A stretch of 8,302 bases of DNA from Deltaproteobacteria bacterium. GTDB lineage: Bacteria; Desulfobacterota; Desulfobacteria; Desulfobacterales; C00003060. This document shows, one piece after another, positions 1-5,771 of the stretch. A model generated the notes under the pieces. The model saw only the letters and a list, made by a program, of their open reading frames with translations. It had not been told where the DNA came from and searched no databases. The stretch lies in the NCBI GenBank assembly GCA_019309815.1, contig JAFDFO010000097.1:1-8302 (forward strand), in the 5' to 3' direction. The position numbers were made by a program, and so were the translations under genes. Numbering within the stretch: position 1 is the first letter of the stretch; each line of letters starts with the position of its first letter.

Positions 1-167
1 TCGGCTTCGTCCAACCCAAGGAGGTGTTCTTCCTCTTCAAACATCACAACATGCGCCGGTTCGTCTTTCTCAAATATGCTCAGCACCGCCCAGAGTCCCC
101 ACAGCACGACCACGGCCAAAAGGATCCCCACAACAACTCGCACAGTAAAAAACTGCCTGTATGTCAT
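1..167 (-). CDS. N-terminus of a membrane-anchored protein of unknown function (partial, runs off the left edge)
   Basis: The reading frame opens with ATG at 167-165, one base after the selB stop (171-169), and stays open for 55 codons to the window edge. The visible protein begins MTYRQFFTVRV and continues with a strongly hydrophobic stretch, roughly residues 9-31 (VVVGILLAVVVLWGLWAVL), which reads as a signal anchor or uncleaved signal peptide. An acidic segment rich in Glu follows (FEEEEHLL). This suggests an inner-membrane protein with its bulk on one side of the membrane. A purine-rich GAGAGGG lies about 7 nt before the ATG, inside the end of selB, so translational coupling to selB is likely. 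I do not recognise the family from 55 residues. Existence as a gene is well supported by frame, hydrophobic start and operon position; function is unknown. Confidence 0.75.
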   Translation of the reverse strand, partial: MTYRQFFTVRVVVGILLAVVVLWGLWAVLSIFEKDEPAHVVMFEEEEHLLGLDEA

Positions 168-168
168 A

Positions 169-2082
169 TCAGCCCTCTCGCAGCCTCCGGATATCTCCAA
201 TCCGAATGGTGACCTTTGATGTGTCAAAAAACTCGATGAGTGGGATTGTGTACTTGCGTGATACCCCTGTCATCTCTTTAAACTGCGGGGTGGTTATTTC
301 GCCATTAGCCTTCAGATAGGATACCAGCCCTTTCTTCAGATCGTCAATAACGCTCTTGTGAAAAAAGAGATCTTCCTTGACCTTGATCAGGGTTCCTTGT
401 TCGAGCATAAGCGTCAAAAGGTCTTTTGTGGGGACGGAATTTTGACCCAGAGAGGCCATCAGATCCCTGAAATACGGCGGTTCAAGCCCGCTTTGAAGGT
501 AGGCCTGTTCGATCTTATGTCTGACATCTGCCTGGTCGGCTTCCAGGGCGACTGTGTGCCCCGATAGTCTTATCACTTCTTTGTCCTGGACCACCTGGTC
601 ATTCTTGGCCAAACCTTGAATCACAAGATTGAACAGCTTGCTGTCCAACGAAGGGGACAGCTTGGGCAACAATCCTTGCCTCGACATTCCCGCTTTCAGA
701 GGGTGGCTTTTGTGGTAGTCTTCAAGAATCTTGACGGCCTTTTGGGAAAGGCCGTCACAAACAGACCCGTGAATGAATCTGGGGTTTTCCCGATCCATCT
801 GGACAATCGTTTTCTGGGAAAGAAGGTTTTGAAGGTGTTCTCTGAGTTTCTTTTCAGAAAGGTTCGTTCTGAGTCGAAGTGCCCCAAGGTGTGTGCCTGA
901 AGTGCCTGACTCCTTTACATGGTAAGTAATGACCTCCTCCGGGGAGCCTTCGGCAAGACCCTTGAGGCCGGCTACGAGCGATTCTTTGAATCGCTTGTGT
1001 TTGCTTGGGATCGGGTCCAGGATCTGCCCGCCTCCTATGGTCCTGATTGGCGAATAACTCCTTATAACAAACCGGTCATCTTTAACCACCGCTATGGGGG
1101 TATCGAGCCGAAATTGCACAACGGCCATATTGCCCGGGGGGAGTTCTTCACGGTCCAAAAGGATCGTATGCCCCAGGATTTCACTCGTACCGGTATGAAA
1201 TCGGATTTTGGTGCGGTTCTTAAGCGGCTTTCCATTGGAGGGGAGATATGCCAGAAGGCTGTCTACCATATAACTCGACATCAAGGAGTTCACCCCTCCC
1301 ACGACGTCTCCCCTGGCTATGGCGTTTCTTTCAATGCCCTGAAAGTTGACTGCGGTTCTCATGCTTGTTGCGGCCTGATCTACTGCATGGCTGTGGACCT
1401 GAATCCCTCGAACCTTTGACTCGATGCCCGAAGGGTAGATCATGACTGTTTCTCCCACCCGGACCCCCCCCGAAGCCAGGCTCCCGGTCACAACCGTGCC
1501 GAAGCCTTTCATCGAAAAAACGCGGTCTACCGGCAGGCGAAACAACCCGCTGGAGGGGCGTTCAGGAACTTCTTCGCAGAGAACCTCCAAGGCCTTGATA
1601 AGCTCGGGAATACCCTGGCCGGTTAGAGAAGAGACCGGGACAATGGGAACACCTTCCAAGAAAGTGCCTTCCAGGAAACTCTCAACATCGTCCGTAACCA
1701 TGTCCAGCCATTCTTCGTCTTCTACCATGTCAGCCTTGGTAAGAACTACAAGGCCATGCTTGACATTCAGGAGTTGGCAGATATCCAGGTGCTCTTTTGT
1801 CTGGGGCATGACTCCCTCGTCGGCCGCAATGATCAAGGCCACGAGATCGATCCCGGAGGCGCCTGCCACCATGTTCTTGACGAACTTTTCATGGCCGGGC
1901 ACGTCCACGATGCCTAAGCGCTGGCCATTGGGAAGGTCCAGCCAGGCAAAGCCCAACTCTATGGTGATTCCTCGAAGCTTCTCTTCCTTGAGACGATCGG
2001 TGTCTATTCCCGTCAAAGCCTTGATCAGGCTCGTTTTTCCGTGATCTATGTGGCCTGCTGTGCCCAGAATAACCTGCTTCAA
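169..2082 (-). CDS. selB: selenocysteine-specific translation elongation factor SelB
   Basis: SelB is a cytoplasmic GTPase that brings selenocysteyl-tRNA to the ribosome at UGA codons marked by a SECIS hairpin. The 637-aa product has all GTPase motifs: G1 GHIDHGKT (residues 10-17), G2 RGITIELGF (37-45), G3 DVPGH (60-64), G4 TKAD (115-118) and a G5-like SSLTG (151-155). EF-Tu-like beta-barrel domains follow, with RVFSMKGFGTVVTGSL near 187-202 and RSYSPIRTIGGGQILDP near 341-357. The C-terminal part, about residues 375-637, is the length and composition expected for the SelB winged-helix repeats that bind the SECIS RNA. Total length is close to the E. coli protein (about 614 aa). The start is TTG, reading MKQVILGTAGHIDHGKT, the usual SelB N-terminus. 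A GAAGGA ribosome site sits 7 nt upstream and overlaps the stop of the preceding 63-aa gene, so the two are probably coupled. No selA, selD or tRNA-Sec is in the window. Confidence 0.97.
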   Translation of the reverse strand: MKQVILGTAGHIDHGKTSLIKALTGIDTDRLKEEKLRGITIELGFAWLDLPNGQRLGIVDVPGHEKFVKNMVAGASGIDLVALIIAADEGVMPQTKEHLDICQLLNVKHGLVVLTKADMVEDEEWLDMVTDDVESFLEGTFLEGVPIVPVSSLTGQGIPELIKALEVLCEEVPERPSSGLFRLPVDRVFSMKGFGTVVTGSLASGGVRVGETVMIYPSGIESKVRGIQVHSHAVDQAATSMRTAVNFQGIERNAIARGDVVGGVNSLMSSYMVDSLLAYLPSNGKPLKNRTKIRFHTGTSEILGHTILLDREELPPGNMAVVQFRLDTPIAVVKDDRFVIRSYSPIRTIGGGQILDPIPSKHKRFKESLVAGLKGLAEGSPEEVITYHVKESGTSGTHLGALRLRTNLSEKKLREHLQNLLSQKTIVQMDRENPRFIHGSVCDGLSQKAVKILEDYHKSHPLKAGMSRQGLLPKLSPSLDSKLFNLVIQGLAKNDQVVQDKEVIRLSGHTVALEADQADVRHKIEQAYLQSGLEPPYFRDLMASLGQNSVPTKDLLTLMLEQGTLIKVKEDLFFHKSVIDDLKKGLVSYLKANGEITTPQFKEMTGVSRKYTIPLIEFFDTSKVTIRIGDIRRLREG

Positions 2083-2094
2083 CGGTCAATCCTT

Positions 2095-2286
2095 CTATTT
2101 CGGGCCCTTTGTCCGCTTCCTGAAGGATTCGAATATGTATGCCATGCCGACCAGGACGATGGCCACCGCCATGACCTTAATCATGCCGCCGTCAGGATAG
2201 AAGAGTCGTGTCACGAGAATGGCAAAGACAACAGCCATCACGGCACGAATGAGGAATATGTAGAATCCAGTCAAAGGGATGTCCAA
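2095..2286 (-). CDS. small two-helix membrane protein upstream of selB
   Basis: This 63-aa protein has two hydrophobic segments, about residues 8-27 and 35-53, separated by a short polar turn (RLFYPDGGM). A basic tail (FRKRTKGPK) probably lies in the cytoplasm. That is a plausible small inner-membrane hairpin protein, but I do not recognise the family. It is the first gene of the selB operon: its TAG stop (2097-2095) lies inside the ribosome-binding region of selB. The proposed start is TTG at 2286, with no clear ribosome site before it. The frame is open further upstream to a TGA at 2334-2332, but contains no ATG or GTG in between, so the start is the uncertain part. The hydrophobic pattern and operon position argue that it is real. 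A functional link to selenocysteine decoding is not implied by the sequence. Confidence 0.7.
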   Translation of the reverse strand: MDIPLTGFYIFLIRAVMAVVFAILVTRLFYPDGGMIKVMAVAIVLVGMAYIFESFRKRTKGPK

Positions 2287-2332
2287 GCGGTGAAATGGTC
2301 GACTTGAGCCCCGCTTTTTGGGCGGGAGCGTT

Positions 2333-2451
2333 CACATGACCGAGACATATTCACGTATACAAGAGATTGAATTTACCGTCAATCATAATGGGGGCTGTCC
2401 GGCAAGCTTCTGAGGAACCTTTTATCTCCTTGAAAAGGCCTCGGTCATGTG
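2333..2451. repeat. perfect 12-bp inverted repeat between divergent promoters
   Basis: CACATGACCGAG at 2333-2344 recurs as its exact reverse complement, CTCGGTCATGTG, at 2440-2451. The arms are separated by 95 bp. The left arm lies just downstream of the predicted selB-operon transcription start, and the right arm fills most of the spacer of the tRNA-His promoter. No target-site duplication flanks the pair. It could be a pair of operators for one regulator, a loop-forming site, or the ends of a 119-bp MITE-like relic. The repeat is directly visible; its role is inference. Confidence 0.8.
2354..2382 (-). promoter_or_regulatory. candidate sigma70-type promoter of the selB operon
   Basis: On the minus strand, TTGACG (2382-2377) is followed after exactly 17 nt by TATACG (2359-2354). 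Transcription would begin near 2347, about 60 nt before the TTG start of the 63-aa membrane gene. It is the best match to a housekeeping promoter in this divergent region. The left arm of a 12-bp inverted repeat would lie at about +4 to +15 of this transcript. Confidence 0.6.
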
Positions 2452-2458
2452 CTATTTA
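2430..2458 (+). promoter_or_regulatory. promoter of the tRNA-His gene
   Basis: TTGAAA (2430-2435) and TATTTA (2453-2458) are separated by a 17-nt spacer. The -10 box is preceded by TGC, giving an extended -10. Transcription would start near 2465, about 12 nt before the tRNA. tRNA-Arg, roughly 220 bp further on, may be read from the same promoter. Confidence 0.6.
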
Positions 2459-2476
2459 GGACCTGATATCGCGAAT

Positions 2477-2552
2477 GGTGGGTGTAGCTCAGGGGCAGAG
2501 CACCGGGTTGTGGCCCCGGCGGTCGAGGGTTCAAATCCCTTCACTCACCCCA
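2477..2552 (+). tRNA. tRNA-His (anticodon GTG)
   Basis: A full cloverleaf can be folded. The acceptor stem is GTGGGTG (2478-2484) with CACTCAC (2542-2548), containing one G-T pair. The D stem is GCTC/GAGC, the anticodon stem CCGGG/CCCGG, and the anticodon loop TTGTGGC has GTG at 2510-2512. The T arm is GAGGG-TTCAAAT-CCCTT. The extra 5' G of histidine tRNAs is present at 2477, opposite the discriminator C at 2549; this G-1:C73 pair is the histidine identity element. CCA is encoded at 2550-2552. Confidence 0.97.
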
Positions 2553-2560
2553 TATTGAAT

Positions 2561-2622
2561 GCGGAGTGCGGAGTTCGGAATGCGGAATAAAGAACAGCCA
2601 GCATCCAGAATCGAGTATCGGC
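2561..2622 (+). repeat. degenerate 7-nt tandem repeats between the two tRNAs
   Basis: Four heptamers tile without a gap: GCGGAGT (2561-2567), GCGGAGT (2568-2574), TCGGAAT (2575-2581) and GCGGAAT (2582-2588). After a 6-nt break, a second set with the same 7-nt period follows from 2595: CAGCCAG, CATCCAG, AATCGAG, TATCGGC. No reading frame or ribosome site makes this look coding. From memory, similar GCGGAAT/GCGGAGT strings occur in spacers of other deltaproteobacterial genomes; I could not check this. Confidence 0.75.
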
Positions 2623-2698
2623 TTATACTGAAGGCACGCGGTATTGGAGTGATACAGGCCGGATAACCTGACAATTCTTTTTGAAAACCTGATCAAGT

Positions 2699-2775
<77 letters not shown>

Positions 2776-2799
2776 AATAAAAATGATCATTAACGGACC

Positions 2800-3027
2800 C
2801 TAAGCTTGATCCTCAGGGGTCTGTTGTCTCCAGATTCTTATAATAAAACCCAAACATATCAGTGCCACCCCGAGTCCCATTCCAATCTTTGCGTTATGTG
2901 GGTAGTAGTAGTAGAAAGGACCCGGCCCGGCTGGTCCATGGGCGAAGTCAAATAGATAGAATGTAGTAAAGAATGGGCCACAAACAAAGCAAATGATGTC
3001 TATTATGCTCCTGAAAAATGTCTGCAT
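2800..3027 (-). CDS. small two-helix membrane protein, unknown function
   Basis: This 75-aa protein has two hydrophobic segments, about residues 8-28 (with Cys13 and Cys16 in CFVC) and 47-65. They are joined by a Gly/Pro/Tyr-rich loop (GPAGPGPFYYYYPH). The tail is polar (RQQTPEDQA). It is probably a small inner-membrane protein; I do not recognise the family. The start is ATG at 3027: a TGA lies three codons upstream in frame, and a strong AGGAGG sits about 12 nt before the ATG, slightly far but clear. It stands alone, facing the tRNA-Arg gene on the other strand and divergent from the DUF3786-like gene. The strong ribosome site and hydrophobic pattern support a real gene. Confidence 0.7.
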   Translation of the reverse strand: MQTFFRSIIDIICFVCGPFFTTFYLFDFAHGPAGPGPFYYYYPHNAKIGMGLGVALICLGFIIRIWRQQTPEDQA

Positions 3028-3076
3028 GACGGTTCATCCCCTCCTTTGATCTCCCAGTTTCTTCCAGTGCATTTTT

Positions 3077-3085
3077 ACTATAGCA
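3077..3085 (-). promoter_or_regulatory. possible extended -10 promoter of the 75-aa membrane protein gene
   Basis: On the minus strand, TGC-TATAGT (3085-3077) matches an extended -10 element. No -35 box is recognisable at 16-18 nt spacing, which extended -10 promoters can tolerate. The start would be near 3070, about 43 nt before the ATG. This is a weak call resting on one element. Confidence 0.35.
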
Positions 3086-3134
3086 TGTTTTTTCTCGCAA
3101 CATGGATTCTTCATCAAGCCCAAACGTGATCCTA

Positions 3135-3146
3135 TGCCGGAAGGCA
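3135..3146. promoter_or_regulatory. short dyad TGCC-N4-GGCA upstream of the 3217 gene
   Basis: TGCC (3135-3138) and GGCA (3143-3146) form a dyad just upstream of the proposed -35 box at 3150. It shares TGCC...GGCA half-sites with the palindrome at 3169-3183. Alone it would not be notable; it is listed because the two dyads bracket one promoter. Confidence 0.3.
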
Positions 3147-3149
3147 ACC

Positions 3150-3178
3150 TTTACTAAGAAAAACCTTTATGCCATTAT
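3150..3178 (+). promoter_or_regulatory. candidate promoter of the DUF3786-like/hydrolase pair
   Basis: TTTACT (3150-3155) and CATTAT (3173-3178) are spaced by exactly 17 nt, each matching the housekeeping consensus at four of six positions. The predicted start near 3185 leaves a leader of about 32 nt before the ATG at 3217. The -10 box lies inside a perfect palindrome, which suggests control by a bound repressor. Confidence 0.45.
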
Positions 3179-3183
3179 GGCAT
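3169..3183. promoter_or_regulatory. perfect palindrome ATGCCA-TTA-TGGCAT over the -10 box (candidate operator)
   Basis: Two 6-bp arms (3169-3174 and 3178-3183) are perfectly inverted around TTA. The site covers the proposed -10 box (3173-3178), the classic place for a dimeric repressor to block polymerase. No T-run follows, so it is not a terminator. The regulator is unknown and not encoded nearby. Confidence 0.5.
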
Positions 3184-3216
3184 TAGACAAAACGGCCTTG
3201 GGAACGTGGAAGAGCA

Positions 3217-3858
3217 ATGCCAACACAACTTGATTATGAAACTGCGCGCCAAATAGCGGTCGACACACTGTTGGAGCAGGATTTGGAAAAGTGCTGCACC
3301 AATGCAGGGCTTTCACTTGAGCCGGGCCCTTTAGGGACAAAGAAGGTGCGTATTGCATATATTGGGCAAACATACACGCTCACCGTGCAGAACGACATAT
3401 TTATCTTCGGTGAAACACCAGGGCCACTCAAGATCTCGGATGAGGTACTCCTTCTCCATTACTTGATCACAGCCGCGGGTCTGCCGGTTTCAGGGGAATG
3501 GATTACCTTCCGGGAAGTGCCTTCGGGTTCCTTTTATTATGAGTCTTTTGTCAAGAGGGCCATTGTGCCTCTGTTAAGGTGCTTCGGTGAGAGGCCCTCT
3601 CTTCTGAGCCAGGTATCCGAGACGGTTGGCCAAGTCCTGGATTCGCCAGGGGACATAGCTCTCAAGGTCTTTGGGCTTCCACGCGTGCCAGTGGTACTCT
3701 CTCTGTGGAAGGGGGATGAGGAGTTTCCACCAGAGGCGAATGTCTATCTTGATAAATCCATTTCTTCGTATCTGTCCACAGAGGATATCGCCTACCTATC
3801 GGGCGCCGTGGTGTACAAAGTGTTAGGGATTTCGCGGCAGTTGGGGAAGAAATCTTGA
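3217..3858 (+). CDS. DUF3786-like protein of unknown function
   Basis: This 213-aa, probably cytoplasmic protein has no signal peptide and no membrane segment. The most recognisable part is the C-terminal third: FGLPRVPVVLSLWKGDEEFPPEA (residues 152-174) followed by a YLSTEDIAYLSGAVVYKVLG segment (185-204). I recall this pattern from the DUF3786 family, found in Desulfobacterota, Clostridia and other anaerobes; the assignment is from memory of the motif, not a search. Cysteines are few (26, 27, 122) and not arranged as a metal site. The ATG start has GGAAGAG about 5 nt upstream. It precedes the metallo-beta-lactamase-fold gene by 55 bp on the same strand, so the two are probably co-transcribed. 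A palindrome lies on its candidate promoter. No biochemical function can be stated. Confidence 0.8.
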   Translation: MPTQLDYETARQIAVDTLLEQDLEKCCTNAGLSLEPGPLGTKKVRIAYIGQTYTLTVQNDIFIFGETPGPLKISDEVLLLHYLITAAGLPVSGEWITFREVPSGSFYYESFVKRAIVPLLRCFGERPSLLSQVSETVGQVLDSPGDIALKVFGLPRVPVVLSLWKGDEEFPPEANVYLDKSISSYLSTEDIAYLSGAVVYKVLGISRQLGKKS

Positions 3859-3913
3859 TCGTTCAAGGCCTCGACGCTTCTTGAAAAGTCGATTTCCAAA
3901 GGTGTTGTAGATC

Positions 3914-4681
3914 ATGAAGATAACTATCATCGGCTCAGGGACCTGTGTTCCTTCTCTAAAGCGGAGCAGTTGTTCGGTCCTGATTGAGATATCGCAAGAC
4001 CTTCTCCTGTTCGACTCCGGAGCAGGTACCATGAGAAGACTTCTTGAGGTGGGGGTCAGTATTAATCAGTTGTCCTACATCTTCTACAGCCATCTCCATC
4101 CAGACCACACAGGAGAGTTGATTCCCTTTTTGTTTGCAACCAAGTATCCGGAAGCCTACAGGCGCCGGAAGCCCTTCACCATCGTTGCGGCCAGGGGATT
4201 CGTGGATTTCTATGAAACACTCAAACAGGCTTATGGTGAATGGATTGAACTGGATCCGGGGTTACTGAACGTTTCAGAGCTCGACACGAGAGGCCGTGAC
4301 CACCTCGACTGCGGCATGTTTGACGTGGACAGCCTACCAATGGACCATACGCACATGAGTCTTGCCTACCGTATCACCGGATCTGACGGAAGGTCGGTGG
4401 TCTACTCAGGGGACACTGATGTGTGCGATAACCTGGTGACACTGGCAAAGGGAGTCGATGTCCTGATTTGTGAATCTGCTTTGCCGGACGAGATGAAGGT
4501 TGAAGGGCATCTTACGCCGTCATTAGCAGGAAGGATTGCGGCTCAGGCAGGGGTGAAGAAACTTGTACTCACGCATTTCTACCCGGAATGCGATGCCGTG
4601 GATATCACTGAAGAGTGTCGAAAGACCTACCAGGGGCCACTGGTTGTCGCTGAGGATTTAATGGAGATAGAAATGCCCTAG
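3914..4681 (+). CDS. metallo-beta-lactamase-fold hydrolase, RNase Z/ElaC-like
   Basis: This 255-aa soluble enzyme has the zinc-site motifs of the RNase Z branch of the superfamily. They are SHLHPDHTGE with His60, His62, Asp64 and His65; His145 in MDHTHMSL; Asp167 in YSGDT; and His221 in LTHFYPE. GHLT (198-201) occupies the place of the HEAT/HST loop that helps catalysis in RNase Z. A two-metal phosphodiesterase or esterase activity is therefore expected. The protein is shorter than typical tRNase Z (about 300 aa or more), and I see no flexible-arm exosite, so tRNA 3'-end processing is doubtful; both tRNAs here already encode CCA. A generic phosphodiesterase or sulfatase-like role is an alternative. 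The ATG is preceded by AAAGGTG. It lies 55 bp after the DUF3786-like gene, probably in the same transcript. Confidence 0.88.
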   Translation: MKITIIGSGTCVPSLKRSSCSVLIEISQDLLLFDSGAGTMRRLLEVGVSINQLSYIFYSHLHPDHTGELIPFLFATKYPEAYRRRKPFTIVAARGFVDFYETLKQAYGEWIELDPGLLNVSELDTRGRDHLDCGMFDVDSLPMDHTHMSLAYRITGSDGRSVVYSGDTDVCDNLVTLAKGVDVLICESALPDEMKVEGHLTPSLAGRIAAQAGVKKLVLTHFYPECDAVDITEECRKTYQGPLVVAEDLMEIEMP

Positions 4682-4739
4682 AGTGGCATCTCACAAGTTA
4701 TTTGCCAAAATCAAAGCAAAGATGATCTCCACGCTCGGG

Positions 4740-5453
4740 CTATGCAGGCTCCAAAATGCCTGTCAAAGATGGCACAAACAAATAGCGGATTTCTTCCAGT
4801 GATTCCTCGATAGCATGTGACAAGGTCTTGGCATACATGTCCAACAAAACGATGGCATTAAGCATTGAGTCTTTTTCGGTTGCCGATCGCAAACGGGCTG
4901 CAACGGAAGCATTGACAACCTGCACGTCGTCATAAACCTTTCTGAGTCCTTTTAGCTCAAGGTCAGCATCCAGCCCCTCTTTTCTTCGGAAGTATTGCCC
5001 CAACAAATACATGGAAGCAACGCGGTATATGGTCTCTGCCTGGCCTGCAAAGGGCAGGTGAAAGCGTGCCATCGGCTTGAAGAAGGCTGTGTGAGGACAG
5101 CCGCTGGTCGCTGAAACCAGGCCCATCAACGAGCCGATCCCTTCTTCAGCCGTTGTATCCTGAGAGATAGATCTTACTTCAGTAGCGACGTTCACGTGGA
5201 TTTTTTCATAAGACAAGAGGCGACTAAAAGGCTGTACGATGTTAACAAGGTTAGCAGCAAATGGACAGTGTGGATGCGTATCAATCACAAGAGGGCAGTG
5301 GGGGCACTGATTAAAATCGAGATTCGTCCATGATGGGAAAGTCTCCGGTGTGTTGCCAAGCAACTCGAGATTCTGTGCGTCGAGTTGCAGATCAAAGAAC
5401 TCTTGTGATCCGTCCGGTAAGATGAAGCGGTATTGAATCACGACGTTTTCCAT
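4740..5453 (-). CDS. Cys/His-rich protein of unknown function, possible metal-binding site
   Basis: This 237-aa protein has no signal peptide or membrane helix. The first 35 residues look like beta strands (VVIQYRFILPDGSQEFFDLQL). A cluster follows: CPHCPL (Cys50, His52, Cys53) and THPHCPF (His60, His62, Cys63), with a later SGCPHT (Cys119, His121). Together these could form a metal or Fe-S site; that is inference. The C-terminal half is predicted mostly helical and ends in FVPSLTGILEPA. I do not recognise the family with certainty; it may be a conserved DUF of Desulfobacterota, perhaps DUF6901, recalled but unchecked. The ATG start is good: GAGG lies 6 nt upstream. It is a single gene, convergent with the hydrolase gene (58 bp between stops) and divergent from the radical SAM gene across a 318-bp gap. 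Confidence 0.82.
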   Translation of the reverse strand: MENVVIQYRFILPDGSQEFFDLQLDAQNLELLGNTPETFPSWTNLDFNQCPHCPLVIDTHPHCPFAANLVNIVQPFSRLLSYEKIHVNVATEVRSISQDTTAEEGIGSLMGLVSATSGCPHTAFFKPMARFHLPFAGQAETIYRVASMYLLGQYFRRKEGLDADLELKGLRKVYDDVQVVNASVAARLRSATEKDSMLNAIVLLDMYAKTLSHAIEESLEEIRYLFVPSLTGILEPA

Positions 5454-5541
5454 TTATCACCTCGCCTTTCTTCATAACTGCTGTCGGCGTTGTTACATGA
5501 TGTTCACATGCTCAACTACGGGCAAAATCGAATTCCACAAA

Positions 5542-5571
5542 AAACTAACATGACGGCACTCTATTGGTCAA
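5542..5571 (-). promoter_or_regulatory. weak promoter candidate for the Cys/His-rich protein gene
   Basis: On the minus strand, TTGACC (5571-5566) is a near-perfect -35 box. The best -10 is TAGTTT (5547-5542) at 18 nt, which matches poorly. If used, the leader would be about 80 nt. Only the -35 half is persuasive. Confidence 0.3.
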
Positions 5572-5604
5572 GCTAAGGGGAATGAGCTCGCCGTTGCCGT
5601 TAAA

Positions 5605-5627
5605 AAAAGGATGACGCGAGTCCTTTT
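5605..5627. terminator. terminator-like hairpin, T-run on the minus-strand side
   Basis: AAAAGGA (5605-5611) pairs with TCCTTTT (5621-5627) around a 9-nt loop. An alternative inner fold on the plus strand is GAC-GCGA-GTC (5613-5622), with a GNRA-type tetraloop. Read leftward, the stem is followed by seven T residues (5608-5602), the form of an intrinsic terminator or attenuator. Read rightward, it ends in TTTTATATATTA. It lies about 150 nt upstream of the leftward gene and 145 nt upstream of the rightward one, so it may be a leader element rather than the end of a gene. Confidence 0.4.
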
Positions 5628-5771
5628 ATATATTAAGGCTGTTTTGTTAAGATGCTGGTATTCCGTTGAAGGACAATCTATTGCAGGGCAGAGCCGTGAA
5701 CAACAACAGCATTGTTTCAGTGAATTCGCTAGGGTGTTGAAACAGCGCTTATTAATGGAAAGAGAGTGCTG

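Larger units (their letters stand above)
5454..5771. other. 318-bp divergent intergenic region
   Basis: No credible gene is visible between the Cys/His-rich protein gene (minus) and the radical SAM gene (plus). It holds a weak promoter candidate for the leftward gene, a terminator-like hairpin near its middle (5605-5627), and the ribosome site of the radical SAM gene (AAGAGAG at 5760-5766). I found no convincing sigma70 or sigma54 promoter for the rightward gene. Confidence 0.6.

Noticed and set aside
616..2044. Long plus-strand open frames opposite selB (for example 919-1419 and 1442-2044)
   Set aside because: They are antisense to a clear selB, have no ribosome sites and show composition typical of shadow frames.
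2287..2337. ATG-TGA in frame upstream of the 63-aa membrane protein, followed by an open frame, as a possible selenocysteine codon next to selB
   Set aside because: There is no ribosome site before that ATG, the intervening residues (rich in Pro, Lys, Arg) do not resemble the protein, and the sequence after TGA gives only a 5-bp stem (CCCGC/GCGGG) rather than a clear SECIS hairpin.
2776..2815. GACCC...GGGTC stem between tRNA-Arg and the 75-aa gene as a terminator
   Set aside because: About 5 bp with a 16-nt loop, overlapping the stop codon of the 75-aa gene, and no T-run directly after the stem on either strand.
3856..3990. Open frame continuing past the TGA of the DUF3786-like gene, as possible UGA readthrough
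   Set aside because: The protein already ends where the family pattern ends, and the continuation overlaps the start of the hydrolase gene in another frame.
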